Below are positions 37,718 to 49,464 of a stretch of 64,000 bases of DNA, in pieces (within the stretch, counting starts at the first letter, position 1; every line of letters begins with the position of its first letter). Location: contig JAQFVV010012572.1 in assembly GCA_028023455.1 (NCBI GenBank), positions 1,924,001 through 1,988,000 on the forward strand. The letters are read 5' to 3'. Source of the stretch: Epiperipatus broadwayi. Lineage: Eukaryota; Onychophora; Udeonychophora; Euonychophora; Peripatidae. The notes beneath the pieces are model-generated. The model saw nothing but the letters and a program-made list of their open reading frames with translations. It was not told the DNA's origin and searched no databases. Both the position numbers and the translations under genes were made by a program.

Positions 37718-39022
37718 CACCCGAGTCTCGTTTTATGCGGATTTATTTAATGCGATTTTGAAGTTATGCGATTCATGTTTCTTCTTAATATCTTTGTATG
37801 CAGTTTTCTTTTATGTGATAAAAATTATTAGATCAGAAATCGAGCTCCGATAATGCGCTACTACTTTAAATATTATAAATTTTGCGCACTCACATCATAT
37901 TTAAAGTAATAGCGCATTATCGAGTTCGACTTCCATCTAATAATTTCAATATTTTCAGCGCTTTATAATAGTACTGTAATAGATTTTATGCAATAAAGAA
38001 GTTCATAATTCACTTAAAATCAGGATTTCCCCATTTTATCTACACACATTAAATTTTACAAGACTATAATGTAAATCTGTTCAAACGTTATAGATGCCTA
38101 CACTATGTATGTTGTTGTTTTTGCATTTTAAATCTCGTTCTATTTTTGCTTTTTATAAAAAGAGTACATAATCAATTAATCATTTAATGTCCGCAAGTTT
38201 ATTTTTAAAAGGTGAGTAACAGCGGAGGGCACAATTAAATTTGACAATTAAAATCTGATTTTTAATTGTAATTAACAATTTAAAAATTATATAACGTGAT
38301 CTGAAATTAAGGTAATGTGAAACGATGAAGTTTGATTTTTAAACGGAATTGAAAATTAAAAAATTAAAGACAAAAATAAGAATTTAATTTTTAATTGTTA
38401 GTTTTAATTAAATTTTGCCCAACAGTGGTGAGTCGGTGTCTTTTTATTATCGTAAGTCTAAGTTCTTATTTTTACTTTAAACTTTTAGTTTACACTAATG
38501 GAGAGGAAAAAAACGCCCAAGAAAATGAATTTCTTTGTAAACAAAAATATCAATTTTAGATCGCTTAGTGAAATGGGAAGGATCAACAGCGATTGGAAAA
38601 CATTTTAGTTATATTTCCTTTTGACTTCGTTTAAGGAGAGGCTACAGTACCTCACATCACATCACATGATGAATCTGATGTTTCAAATAGCGATAATGAT
38701 TAAAATACCGTACATGTATGAAAAAAATGTAAACTACACATAAAAATATATTGTTTTGAATAAAATTAAATACTGTAGTTAATAAAAAAAGTTTGTCTTG
38801 TATCAATTTTTTTTCAAATTTGAAATTTTTTATTAGTCATATTTTATTTTTTTATGTGAATTCTAAAGTAATTTTACGTTGTTGCTTTTCTTTTATGCGA
38901 TTTTTGGAAAATTACAGTACATATCCCCCATTTTTCAAGGTAAGTTAAGTCTATTTTTGTGCGATTTCTTTTGTGCACGTTTTCTGAGGAACCTATCTAC
39001 CACATAAAACGAGACCCAGGTA
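37718..39022 (+). mobile_element. Tigger-like element, copy 1
   Basis: Ends CACCCGAGTCTCGTTTTATG and, reverse-complemented, the GAGACCCAGG-containing right end; flanked by TA. Subterminal CpG-containing blocks (GATAATGCGC, GCGCACTCACATCATATT) are shared with the copies at 54,002, 60,500 and 63,336. This copy keeps a segment at 38,498-38,620 (MERKKTPKKMNFFVNKN) that is absent from copy 2. A short LINE-type tail is inserted at about 38,632-38,668. TA duplication plus internal Tigger C-terminal residue in the sister copy place it in the pogo/Tigger group. Confidence 0.75.
38632..38668 (+). mobile_element. LINE 3'-end scrap inside Tigger copy 1
   Basis: AAGGAGAGGCTACAGTACCT followed by CACATCACATCACATGATG matches the 3' terminus of the LINE at 10-16.6 kb (AAGGAGGTCACAGTACATTA and CACATCACATCACG). 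It stands where sister Tigger copies have coding remnant. It is probably a very short 5'-truncated insertion. Confidence 0.5.
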
Positions 39023-39029
39023 TATTTAA

Positions 39030-40265
39030 AATTTGTTTATTAAAGTTTAATGCAAAATTAACAGTCAATTTCTTTTATATATATCTTATTATAATTATTA
39101 AAATACTAATAATTCATTTGTCCAAAAAAAAGGTTCTTTACAACACAACTTCGATTATCACATTTTATTAACAAACCCAATAGTCAATGTAATATTATTA
39201 AAGCAAAATTAAAAGATAAATGTAGTAAAGATTTAAGTCAATATCCATCCCTTACCCTTACTCCACTGTATAATTATAGCAGCAACAGAAAACAATTCTA
39301 GTGCCAAACCAAAATTACTAGCTCAATACTGTATTTCAAACTCTTACCTAGCCAAATAATACAAAAATATTTTTTGTTAGGTAGCAATTGCAATATAAGT
39401 TTTACAAGACAGTCTATATATTAAATATCTAATATATACAATCAATAATATCAACAATTAAATGGTATTTGAAACAGCAAAATAATGCAGAAAAAAAAAA
39501 TCTATATAATCCTGTAATGATTAATCAAAATTAATATATATCAATTAAAATTTTATGGACATTTACTAAATTAAAAAAATTATGAACCGACAAATTAAAG
39601 ATGTTCAAGAGCTGATATGGTTTGGATATGCTCCCTGCCATGTCAAAACCAAATAAAAAATGAATATATCAATTTATAAGCTTTAAAAACAAACACAAAA
39701 AAAAGTAAGTAAACTCAGACACAATTATAAATATATATATATCAAAAAAATAATTTTCACTAATTAATTTTCTAGAGAAGACAAAATATTAACAACTTAA
39801 TTAAACTTTGGGAAAAATAATTCTTTAAAATACCTAACTTAATACTTTTAGGATTCAGAATGTCATCCTATTGTGAACAGGTATAATTATATCACATTCA
39901 ATTTATTAATATTAAATAGTGGATTCAAACAAAGTAACATTTCAAAGTTTTAAAAAAAAATGAAAATGATAAAAAATACGTTTTTATTCTCAAATTTATA
40001 AGTTTGTTCGTTCATATTTCTAAAAACATATTCAATAAACATTAATACAAAGATCGGACAAAAGTCAAGATTCCTCAAAGTATTTACATTTCAAAATTGA
40101 AAAACATTTATATACATAAGCCTCCGTAATTTTAGGCATTAAAGCAAAAAAAAAAAATGGGAAAATTTTTTTTATTTTTTTTTTAATTAAAAGAACACGC
40201 AAATACTTATACAATTAAATTTTGGAGGAAAAAGATAAGTTATAAAAATGAATTAATAAATTATT
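39030..40265. other. AT-rich DNA, nothing recognised
   Basis: No exon or transposon protein was found. It contains poly-A and AT runs. Confidence 0.5.
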
Positions 40266-40269
40266 AACA

Positions 40270-40593
40270 AGTTTGTTAGCACATACACAAATTTAAAAAA
40301 AAAAGTCAATAATAATTAGCTTGTAAAGCAATTCTGAATATTATATCCTTATTACAAGCTTGGTACTTATTACCAATTCTTAAGATTTAACTTTTTTCTA
40401 CACATTTTAAAAATGTTTCACAGATCTAGTTCGCTAGCACTTATAGCAACTTAAAAAAAAAAGACAGTAATAATTTGCTTGTAAAACAATTCTGAATATT
40501 ATTTATTATATCTTTATTACAAGCCTATGACTTATTGTCACTTTTTAAGATATAACTCTCTTTCTAAGCATTTTAAAATGTTTCACAGATTTA
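40270..40593. repeat. Tandem duplication, about 158-bp unit, 2 copies
   Basis: Copies begin at 40,270 (AGTTTGTTAGCAC) and 40,428 (AGTTCGCTAGCAC). Both run through AATTTAAAAAAAAAAG-like, GCTTGTAAA(G/A)CAATTCTG, AATATTAT, TATTACAAGC and CATTTTAAA.ATGTTTCACA. Moderate divergence. Confidence 0.85.
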
Positions 40594-41724
40594 ATGCTCA
40601 ATAACATTGTACAGATAATCAGAATGCACTGAATAATTCCAGATTTAGAAAATTTTATTAGACTATCTGCTCCATTTTTTTCAATATTTGTGACGTAAAT
40701 CTACGATTAATAATTTTAAGAATATGTTTTGTCTATAAAAAAGAAGTGCTTTTTCAAATTCATCGACAGCTTGACTGAGTTTTATTGTCTTGTTTTAGAA
40801 TTATATTTAGCTTAATATATATATATATTTTCAAGTTATTATTATTAAAATAAATTGTATATTCAGTTACTTAAAGAGTCATACAACATTCAAGCAAATA
40901 AATAATGGATTGAGCACAAGCTATATTCAATTGGCCAAAATGATTTTTTTATTTATTTCCAGATTTGATTCTAATATAATTAACTTATAGGTTAGACTCT
41001 TATGCATCATGTAAGATAAAATATTAGTAATCTAATGCAAAACTATTTCTTTTATAAACAACTGCATCTTGAATGACAAGATAAATCTCAATGATCTGCA
41101 CAATTTAAAATCAAGTGGCATTCCTGCTCAGATTTATGACATTGTGCTGCAAGTTAATTTTCCAGCCTAAAATCACCCAACAGCCTACTACTTAGGATTA
41201 TATATATATATATTGTTAGAGACAAAACCTTAAAACCTTTCCAGTTAGTTCAACAGTGATAAATCTGATTGCTAATTGAATTATATATCATAATGATTAT
41301 TATCACCCTTTACATTTTTACATAATTTTTTTGTATTATTGTTATATTTAAAATCAATAATAGTATTTAATGTTGCATAATAATCTAATAAATTGCAAAT
41401 GCTAAAAAATGTAATAGTAGAAAGAAAATTAAACATTTTACTAATGTGCAAATTTATTTGTCTAATAAAATCTATCCAGAAAAATTGGATAAATTTATGC
41501 ATAATATGGAAAAGTTGACAGATTTATTAACTCCTCCATTTTGTATTGCCTTAGTTTTTAATATAGACAGATCAATGAGAAATTGGTAGCATGAAAAAAA
41601 AGCTATAGTTCTAGTTAAATAAATGAAAAGATCTTTTATACAAAAAAAAAAAAATATTAAAAAACTCATCATCATTTTTTTTCCCATCTAATTCCTTAAA
41701 CACTTCTAGTGACTTAGTATCCTG

Positions 41725-41830
41725 CATGGTTTGGTATAGTTAGTAGAGTGTCCGACTTGGGATTGATTCTGACACAAACTTCTTATGAACTTCCGAGCAA
41801 TAAAGCCATACACACTTTTTTTTTTGGTGA
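41725..41830 (+). repeat. Possible tRNA-derived SINE fragment
   Basis: GGTATAGTTAGTAGAGTGTC resembles a tRNA D-arm/A box, and GGGATTGATTCTGAC about 10 nt later a decayed B box. An A/T-rich region follows. It is too diverged to place in a family and no cloverleaf forms. Confidence 0.35.
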
Positions 41831-41834
41831 CTTA

Positions 41835-43570
41835 GTATAGTTAACGAAATCTGGCCTAATTTTTACCAGACTATTGAAATATTGATGGATTAAAATATTT
41901 CATAAATGATTAATTCTAAATCTGATTTAAGCTTAATAAATTAAATCAATAGTCAATAATCAATTTAAATTAAATAATGACTAATCAAAATAAAATAAGA
42001 TATATATTATTTAAAGGCTTTAAAAATATGCCATATGCCTTGCTAATAAACTAAAATAATGTTTTCTTTTTAAATCACTATATTCTCATTCTTTTGGATC
42101 AACTTATAGTAAAATGACATCAGAAGAAATCAAACAAAGCTTTAAAATCATAATATACAGTCTATTAAATAAATAAAAGTAGAAAAAAAGTGTGTCATTA
42201 ATAAAGAATTTTTTATTTGTAAAATAAATTTGTAAAAACAATAAAATTATGGCTATAATGACTAATCTAAAATACTTGTCAGGAGTCATTACCTGTCTTA
42301 AAGATTAATGAGGATTTTTATGCATGTTACTAAACTATTTATGATGACACATTCAAATTCTCATAAATCTAGTGTTCACATAGTTTCTATACCTAATGAT
42401 CAGATATCTAAAAAATTAAATGAAAATTGTTATGATCAAATATCATATAGATATCACGAAACCTTTCGAATAATTTCAATAAGTTGACACACTTTTTGTC
42501 TATTTTATAAATGCTCTAAAGCAGCTAAAATAACTATCAGTAGATTTTAAATGTTTTACAAAGATGTTGTTAGCTGAACAAACATGCCAATTTTACTTTC
42601 ATCTACAGAAATATTGTCAGGCATACAGACTACTTTTTTATTTTTATTAACTATATGAAATAAATAAATAAATAAGTAGAAATGTGTAAACATTATCACA
42701 ATGAAAGCATATTCTAATGATTTTAATTAATGTATTTATCAATATTATATACTTTTTTATTTATTTAAAAAAAAGTGATCACATTTTGATCTCTAATACA
42801 GTAATTTTTAAAAACAATAATCTCAGGATAATCATCAATCATTTTATAGAATAGGCAAGATTTGATTTTCTTTAGTAAAATGTTTCAAATTCTTATAAAC
42901 TTCTTTTATTACTAGTCAACTACCAAATTAAACAATAATCCTAACATTTCATAAATAACTTTTGTGATTTCAATTCAATAATTTCATTTTTAGCATTATT
43001 GTTAATTATAATAATTTTTCAAAATTATTTTCTTTATCTATAATAATTAATTTATAATTAACAATAATAAAATTAAATATATCTCATTAAATTAATATAT
43101 GTTGAAAGAATTGTATTGTTTGTAAACTTTGATCAGCAACAAAACTTATAATCATGTGATGTTTATTGGCTTAAAAATTATATTATTTAATCTGGACTGC
43201 AAGTACAAGTTTAAAAACCATTACAATGCATTTTGTATCAATTATTTCTCAAATAACTTGGTATTTATTTAGATATTCTATATTTTTATGTTTCTAGCAA
43301 TATAAACTTCTAGGAACTATGATTTATTTTTCAAAAGCACATTAATAAATTTTAAAACATTAAAATTATAATAATAAAAAAATTAATATTATCACGGCTA
43401 CAAGTAAATAAATTGTGATCATAATAAATCAATTAATAATCTAACTATATTAATCAATAAAACTTTTAAAAGAATAGAAATTTTAAAAACTATATATTAA
43501 TAAAAATGTCAAAATACATTTTTTACATTAGTTTTTGATTAATTACTTCAATTATTTAATATATGTTACA
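41835..43570. other. OGT intron, AT-rich, nothing recognised
   Basis: This immediately follows the OGT exon donor at 43,574 (minus strand). No further OGT exon, in particular none encoding the next TPR, could be seen on the minus strand. Confidence 0.6.
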
Positions 43571-43574
43571 TTAC

Positions 43575-43691
43575 CTTTTCAAAATGATGAATAGCTAGCC
43601 AAATTTCTCCTTGTGCATTAAAGACACATCCCAAATTACTCCATGCCACAGCAAAATTAGGCTGCGTTTCAATTGCTTTTAGATAACAGGC
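43575..43691 (-). CDS. OGT: O-GlcNAc transferase (OGT) exon, next TPR exon
   Basis: The minus strand gives 39 codons, starting [17 protein letters not shown] and ending [12 protein letters not shown], which is the TPR repeat that directly follows the exon at 45,836-45,904 in animal OGT. The TPR signature residues (W..NLG..F...G....A...FEKA type) are visible. The acceptor is preceded by a (CT)n/T tract, seen on the plus strand as a GA microsatellite plus poly-A at about 43,698-43,727; the donor is AAG followed by GTAATG. Length 117 bp, phase 0-0. The protein should continue with the TPR that begins AVTLDPNF, but I saw no exon encoding it between 1 and 43,570, so the downstream intron appears longer than 43 kb. 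Transcription of the whole window would be right to left. Confidence 0.96.
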
Positions 43692-44692
43692 CTTTATTTT
43701 TTTAAAAAAAAAAAAGAGAGAGAGAGAAAATAAAATAAATAAATTGTAAATTAGTATAACAAATAAAATTTGTTAAAAAATTTACTTATAGTGAATGTGA
43801 CGCGCAAGATGTTTTTCAAATGGCCAATGATTTCTTGCGAACATGCATGCGCCCTGCTGCGCAAGATTATTAAACGCCCATGAACAATTTCAGGAAAACA
43901 AGTTAATTTGTAATAGAAAAAAAAATAAACAAAAATAAATAAATAAAAACGCTAAAAAATTTTAATTACTTAAATTTTAAAATACATTTAACTTGTTCCC
44001 TAGAACAGTGCTTCCGCTTTTACGCGCCCTACACTGAAAATATGCATAAACTAAAACTGCATCGCATAACCGCCAATCGCTTTGCTCGCGCATAAACGCA
44101 GGTCTTACTTTTTTCCCCTTCCACCAACCCAGATCTTGCTCAAAAATTAAAAATAAATAAATAAAATCAGGGCAGTGTGAACCTCTGCTCTTCAATAAAA
44201 ATGTAAATTAAATAATCTATTAATAATGATGCAATTATAAAAAAATTTATTTGATCTGATGATGGATAAGAAAAAAAGTGTACAATTTATGTACTTCAAA
44301 CAATCACAGCATGCAGTTATAAACGCAGCAAACCTACTGGCTGCGCTCATTGGCCATTTAAACATCATTCTGAAAATAAAGCCTTTAATGTAATTTTGAA
44401 ACTGATTAAATAGTCTGCCATTGACCTCCAATTTAACTTTTATATTTATGTTTATAAAAATGTACATACATAAACATAAATATAATATATATATAAAAGC
44501 AGTAATAAATATTCTTTATCAATTATAATTTAGAGAAATATTCAAAAATTATTTAATCTGTTATAAAATGCTGTAATTAGCTAAAAACAATTATTAACAA
44601 ATTTTAAAATTTGATCAATCTTTATTACTATGCGGAAGCTAATGGCATTATTAATTTTGTATGTAAATGTGGCTTTAATTTGTATTGGTAAT

Positions 44693-44849
44693 TTTGACTG
44701 AAGAAGAAAAATATAAAATTAGAGTTCTTAAAGCATCATACAACCCACCAATGATTACCATAAGGGTGGACCCGAATCTCAGACAAGTGGTCTGCATCAA
44801 CTGCGGCGAAGTTTATGATCCCAACCTGAGGACTGCCTTTACATTTTAA
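44693..44849 (+). other. Cryptic 50-codon open segment with CxxCG motif, in OGT intron
   Basis: An open plus-strand reading runs from about TEEEKYKIRVLKAS through a CINCGEVYDPN stretch to a TAA. Its base composition is clearly richer in GC than its surroundings. Only one methionine is available (in PPMITIRVDPN), and no splice acceptor is obvious at the left. The opposite strand is also open across the densest part (about 44,752-44,850), so the coding strand is uncertain. I recognise no family; the CxxCG looks like half of a zinc ribbon. It could be a transposon-protein fragment, a SINE body that happens to be open, or foreign DNA. Confidence 0.3.
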
Positions 44850-45304
44850 CTGAAGGGCAAGAGATCACAAGAGAAAAATAAAAGAAAAGATTAGTATGTA
44901 AGTTAACAAAAATGCATAAAGATGAAGTACACGACCAAAGTTTATTTTATTTATTTTTTTGTTATGATTTTTTATTAAAATTATCAAATTCTTTAGAGAA
45001 TTTTTTGATATTAATACAAAAAAAAAAAGATCAAACAAATCTTTTTCTTACAATTAAAAATTATTTTTAAAACTTGTTAATGGAATTTTATAAAACAAAG
45101 TTTGACAATATAATTTCATCTTTTTTATGATATTAAAAATAACAATAATGTTTCAGTAATGAAAACCAAGTGAATTTTTTAAAGATAATTTTTTGAGGCA
45201 GACATCTATAGCACATAAGTGTCTTCTGCCAGATTCCATGATGTGCTACTAAAGGAATGAAAACGCGCAATAATTAACGACAGCTGCAGCGCGCCGCTCG
45301 CAGT

Positions 45305-45373
45305 TAACAGTGCTTTTGATAAACAATATCTACTGTGCCATACGCAAGAAAATATTTTCAAAAGCACTGTTTA
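45305..45373. repeat. Hairpin-forming inverted repeat in OGT intron
   Basis: AACAGTGCTTTTGA at 45,306-45,319 is the exact reverse complement of 45,358-45,371. The pairing extends a few more bases if a single-base indel is allowed. The stem adjoins a CpG-rich stretch to its left (45,260-45,300, several GCGC and CGC). In OGT pre-mRNA it would form a stable local hairpin about 1.8 kb upstream of the next exon. Its function is unknown. Confidence 0.6.
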
Positions 45374-45835
45374 ACATTTTATAAATGCTAAAAAAAGCAT
45401 ATATTTTAACTTTATTAGTAAGGAAGAACTTGCAGTCAAGAATACCCATGATTTTGCTTAGAGTTTCCCTAAATTTTAGAATTCAAGTTATTAAATTAAT
45501 AAATATCTGTTATATGAATAAATTATAAATTTACAAGGATTGCTAAAACAAAATCAAAGGTGCAAGATATTCCAAATTAATATGTGCCATAGATACCTAA
45601 GTAAATCAAATTATAAAGTTTTTAATATATTAAATTTTAACAACACACTTTGATTTCCACCTCTGAAACTTTTCAATAATCCCCAAAGAAAATTTCTAGG
45701 TTTTAATTAATGTGACTTTATTTAATCATTTAAAAAAAAAACATTATTAGAACAATTTCTTTGAGGAAAAATAAATTAAAAAGAGAGAGAATTTTTACAT
45801 AAATGTAGTCAAACACAGTCAACGGAAAAGTTTAC

Positions 45836-45904
45836 CTTAGCTTCATCTAAACGTCCAAGAGCTTTTAATAAATTTCCTAAATCACTCCGTACACAATACA
45901 AATC
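45836..45904 (-). CDS. OGT: O-GlcNAc transferase (OGT) exon, TPR domain
   Basis: Read on the minus strand this gives 23 codons, starting [13 protein letters not shown] and ending GRLDEAK. The peptide falls within the N-terminal TPR superhelix of UDP-GlcNAc:protein O-GlcNAc transferase. As the family is known, this enzyme adds GlcNAc to Ser/Thr of nuclear and cytosolic proteins, and the TPRs bind substrates. It fits animal OGT with essentially one conservative difference from vertebrates (Asp for Glu in the GRLDEAK part; Asp occurs in insects). The acceptor is a T-rich tract ending TTTTTTAG, and the donor is AAG followed by GTAAAC. Length 69 bp, phase 0 at both ends. It splices in frame to the exon at 43,575-43,691. 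The preceding exon (ending ALQYNP in other animals) was not found up to 64,000. No stops or frameshifts are seen, so this looks like the functional gene and not a retrocopy. Confidence 0.95.
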
Positions 45905-46810
45905 CTAAAAAATAACAAGAATGTTAAAAATAAACATAAAAAATTAAATATTTAAATTTAGAGTTATGCTAAATTAAAAAAATATTTAAAGATCAGTAAG
46001 ATGTATACTCAAAGATAGATTCAAGTTAGTTAATAGTATAACTACAATCCAGTAGCAATATTTTATAATATTGATGGCAGTTTGCTATAGCTTGATGAGA
46101 ACTTTTATAACATTAAAATGCATGCATAGTATAGTGTCAAAGCAATTTTGCATAAATTTTTTTAAAAAAAAAACATATTACAAAAGTAATAAAAACCAAA
46201 ACAATATAACTATACAATAATAAAACATTACATTTACATGGATACAATATAATGTATTTTATAGTTCACTAATCATACAAGCTATAATACCCTGCATATG
46301 CAGACAAAAAAATGCATTCCATGTTATGTAAAATTAACATTATGTTCAAATAAATAGAAAACATGAATATGCAATCTTTGAATGAACACAATCTATGCAA
46401 ACATAAAAGTGTCTTTAATTTTTTTAATTTGTGGATTCTTTTAAAGATTATGCAGAAAATCTAACTTAGGCTAGATATCAGTCAACTAGGCTTCTCACAA
46501 AAGATTTATATTCTATACAGAAGTAAAACCTAAAAATCTAGTTACAAAATTCCATTTTTTTTGCTACAAAAATTTTAACCAAATAGTAAAAATAGTGCTC
46601 AAATTCTAAAAATTCTTCCAATTGAAAAAAAGAAGAAAAAAAATCAATTAAATGCAACTGTTTTTCTCAATCCATCGCTTTTATTTTGTTACAAACTGCA
46701 CATTGCTACACTAGATAGGACTAATAAAATCCTTTCTCTGAAAGCCAATATTTGGTATTGACTTTCAGAATTAATTATATTTATTTACAAATATAGTATA
46801 TATACTTTAG
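45905..46810. other. OGT intron, AT-rich, nothing recognised
   Basis: This stretch lies upstream (minus strand) of the first OGT exon in the window. No exon encoding the preceding TPR was seen. The only features are T-rich acceptor sequence and homopolymers. Confidence 0.6.
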
Positions 46811-46814
46811 TTAA

Positions 46815-47095
46815 ATGTAATTAGAGGGATTTGAACCCAGATTTTCAAGCTCTCTTCAGTCAACTACTCTATCTTATAAAACCAACACACATAACAACAT
46901 ACATGTGACAAAAATAACATGCTGAACCAGCATTCATGATCTGGACCAACTGGTGAGCGCTGCTTCAGCATGAAATACATATATTAGAGATTTTCACATG
47001 TAAGTGGTTATGTGTATCGGTAGTATAAGATAGAATGGATAACTGAAGGGAACTTGAACTTCTGGGTTCAAATACTCTCTAGAATTAATTATATT
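46815..47095. repeat. Inverted pair of tRNA-like segments
   Basis: The left arm (46,815-46,935, minus) and right arm (46,960-47,095, plus) are inverted copies. Each holds an ACTCTATCTTAT/ATAAGATAGA.T block and a B-box-like GGTTCAAAT. Outer landmarks are TTCAGCATG/CATGCTGAA and CACATGTAA.. against ..ACATGTG. The unpaired centre holds GATCTGGACCAACTGGTGAG. It may be two SINE copies head to head or a small foldback element. Confidence 0.6.
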
Positions 47096-47841
47096 AAATG
47101 ATGCATAATAGCTCTGTTAAAATTGTTTACACATTATGTAAAAATGTTTTTACATAAAAAAAATGCAGGAAAATAAATTTCAATGTGCTGCAACCCATAT
47201 TTCAGAAATATTAGTATTAGTATCAAGACAAATCATAAATTCAACATTTATAGTAAAGTACTTGATGCAATGCTCTGCCATTTATAAAAAAAAAAAAAAA
47301 AAATAGGGCATGTGATAAATAATGTATCAACCAAAGACTTCCAAATATTCTAGATGATTGACATTTTTTTTTTTAATGTATAATTTTCTTATTAGTTTTT
47401 AAAATTTCACCCTATCAAACATAAAATTCAGCTACTTTTCACTTACAGCATTCTTTTAATAGCATTAAATTATCTCAGTAACTTTTACAGTGATGACAAA
47501 TTATTCTATTTAAATAAAAAATGAATGCTTAAAATTATATCTCATGAAATTACAAAATATATAAAAATATGTATATAATTCATCTATATAATAAACTAAT
47601 CAGAATATTTATTTTAGATTGATATTACTGCTGATAACTGCAGTCAATTTAGATATCTATAGCCTGTTATATTCTTATATATCTTTTTTTGTTATCACAT
47701 TGCATTAGTGCTTTATACACCAGGTGTGGGATAGTTCTTCAGATAATAATAGCTACATGTAACATATAATACTTTTCATACATTTTTGAATGTTCAAGAA
47801 TTCAATAGTCATTTTTAGAATTTTGTCAGGAGCTTATAAAC

Positions 47842-48296
47842 CAGGGGTGGCCAACTTTTGTGCTCATAAGATCTACTTTTTATTTTAAAAATGTATTGCG
47901 AACGACCTGTCATAGGCATAGTCTAAGCGGAGAGATGTGTGAAATACATATTATTTTTATATTGTCTACCTATGTAAAAAATAATTATTTAACAGGCCAA
48001 AAAACTCATGTCCAGGGGAATTAAAGCAACATGAGTAATTATTAACAATATTTATTAATTCAAATTAGCTACATTAAGTCAAAATTAAAAATATTATTTT
48101 CAATAATGATACAACTTAGTGGACTTCACCTATCTATAATTGAAAAAAAATTTAGAACAAAAACAAAAAAACTCGAAAATCTTGACAATTTGTTCCACTC
48201 TTAACCAGACGGCTCTTGCCAGATTGGCCTCATCATCGACCAAAATTGACTTCGCAATCGACCAGTGGATCATGATTGACTTGTTGTCCACCCTTA
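47842..48296. mobile_element. Short non-autonomous hAT-like element
   Basis: The left end CAGGGGTGGCCAACTTTTG is a classic hAT terminus, and GATCTACTTTT follows. The right end reverse-complements to a GGGTGGACAACAAGTC start, with ATCGACCAGTGGATC nearby. Length about 455 bp. No clear 8-bp target duplication remains. No coding capacity. Confidence 0.55.
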
Positions 48297-48299
48297 TAG

Positions 48300-49310
48300 A
48301 CCATTGAATGTTGAAATACTTTTGAGCAACTAAATATGATAATAAAATTGTAAGTTAACAAATCTTTTGATTGGCATTATTTAAAGATTAAAAATTTTAA
48401 ATTTCAAAATATCTATTCTTTATTTATCTTTAAAATATTCTAATATTAATGCAAACTCTACTATTATAAATTATTAGAAGTTTAAAAAAAATGATAATAA
48501 AAACCAATATTTACATAGTGTCAGGAGCATCTCATTTGCAAGCTAACAGTTTTCCACATTTGTTATATACAAATCACAGTAAGTAAAAATAGATTATTAA
48601 TTAAAGGTGGTTCTTGGTAATGTTCAGTTGTGTTCAATCTGCTACTTTCATGCTTGAACTGCACATGATTTACTGAACAATTAATCATATGATTACAAAT
48701 TGCAATAATGGTTTCCTGCTTTAAATCTTCTTGTTTTGATTCTGTATTTGAAAGAAATATTTTTCTTCAGTTAGATATATTTCTATAATATTTGTCTGAA
48801 AGTTTGTGATAATGGCATTTAACAATTAAATATATTCAACGTGTAAATATTTCTACCCCCCTCCCTGTCTAGTTATTACACACCAATAATATGTTAGATT
48901 GTATTGCTAATAAAGATATTTTGGATTTTTTGTTATTTATGATTTTAATGCCATATAATTTGTCAACACAAATACTTATTCTATCTAATTTTACATCTCA
49001 TTTTATTAACTTTTCATAAAAATGATAACTATGTGTTTGAAATGACTTTTTTTTATTGCTAAAAGTATCCAATTTTTATCATTTGTCCAAGTAAGAAACT
49101 AAGCTTTCTTTGAATTAATTAAATCTTCTAATACTAATTTCTCATTAAAACAACTATGTTTAAATTTAAACTCTATACAATGATCAAAGATTGTTTCAAT
49201 CACTTCATCATAAATATTGCTTAGCCTGAACATATGGAATCATTATTACAAAGCTACTATAGCAGAAATACTACCAATGTATCTATGTCTAAACAATTAG
49301 TATTCTTTAT
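48300..49310. other. AT-rich DNA, nothing recognised
   Basis: No exon, RNA gene or transposon protein was seen. Confidence 0.5.
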
Positions 49311-49313
49311 ATC

Positions 49314-49400
49314 AGCATTTCCCAAACTTTTCATATAATGAAACCTTTCCCAAACAGAACATTGGTTATTTTATAGGGGAAATAAATATTAATAATAAAT
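49314..49400 (+). mobile_element. Possible hAT left end, truncated
   Basis: CAGCATTTCCCAAACTTTTC resembles the CAGTGTTTCCCAAAC type of hAT terminal repeat. No matching right end was found before the PLE repeat at 49,465. It may be a solo end. Confidence 0.3.
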
Positions 49401-49464
49401 AAATTAAGCAAATAAATATGAGTTATGAAAAGAAATTAAACAATAGTCTCAAATTTTAATTATT

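Larger units (their letters stand above)
43692..45835 (-). other. OGT intron (2,144 bp) with CpG-rich patches
   Basis: This is the intron between the two OGT exons, with GT..AG ends on the minus strand. It is less uniformly AT-rich than the rest of the window. CpG/GC-rich patches lie at about 43,800-43,875, 44,005-44,105, 44,300-44,350, 44,765-44,850 and 45,260-45,300. An inverted pair sharing AAATGGCCAATGA lies at about 43,820 and 44,345. A perfect 14-bp inverted repeat (45,306-45,319 with 45,358-45,371) brackets a loop of 38 nt. No host exon or recognised transposon was found in it. The patches may be remnants of a non-autonomous element or intronic regulatory sequence; this is inference. 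Confidence 0.8.

Noticed and set aside
39595-39640. Possible RTE-like QELIWFGYA block on the plus strand
   Set aside because: Resembles the LRWFGHV box of RTE LINEs, but is too short and has no flanking homology.
41040-41150. Possible missing OGT exon
   Set aside because: A somewhat coding-like plus-strand stretch, but it is on the wrong strand, does not encode TPR sequence and lacks splice borders.
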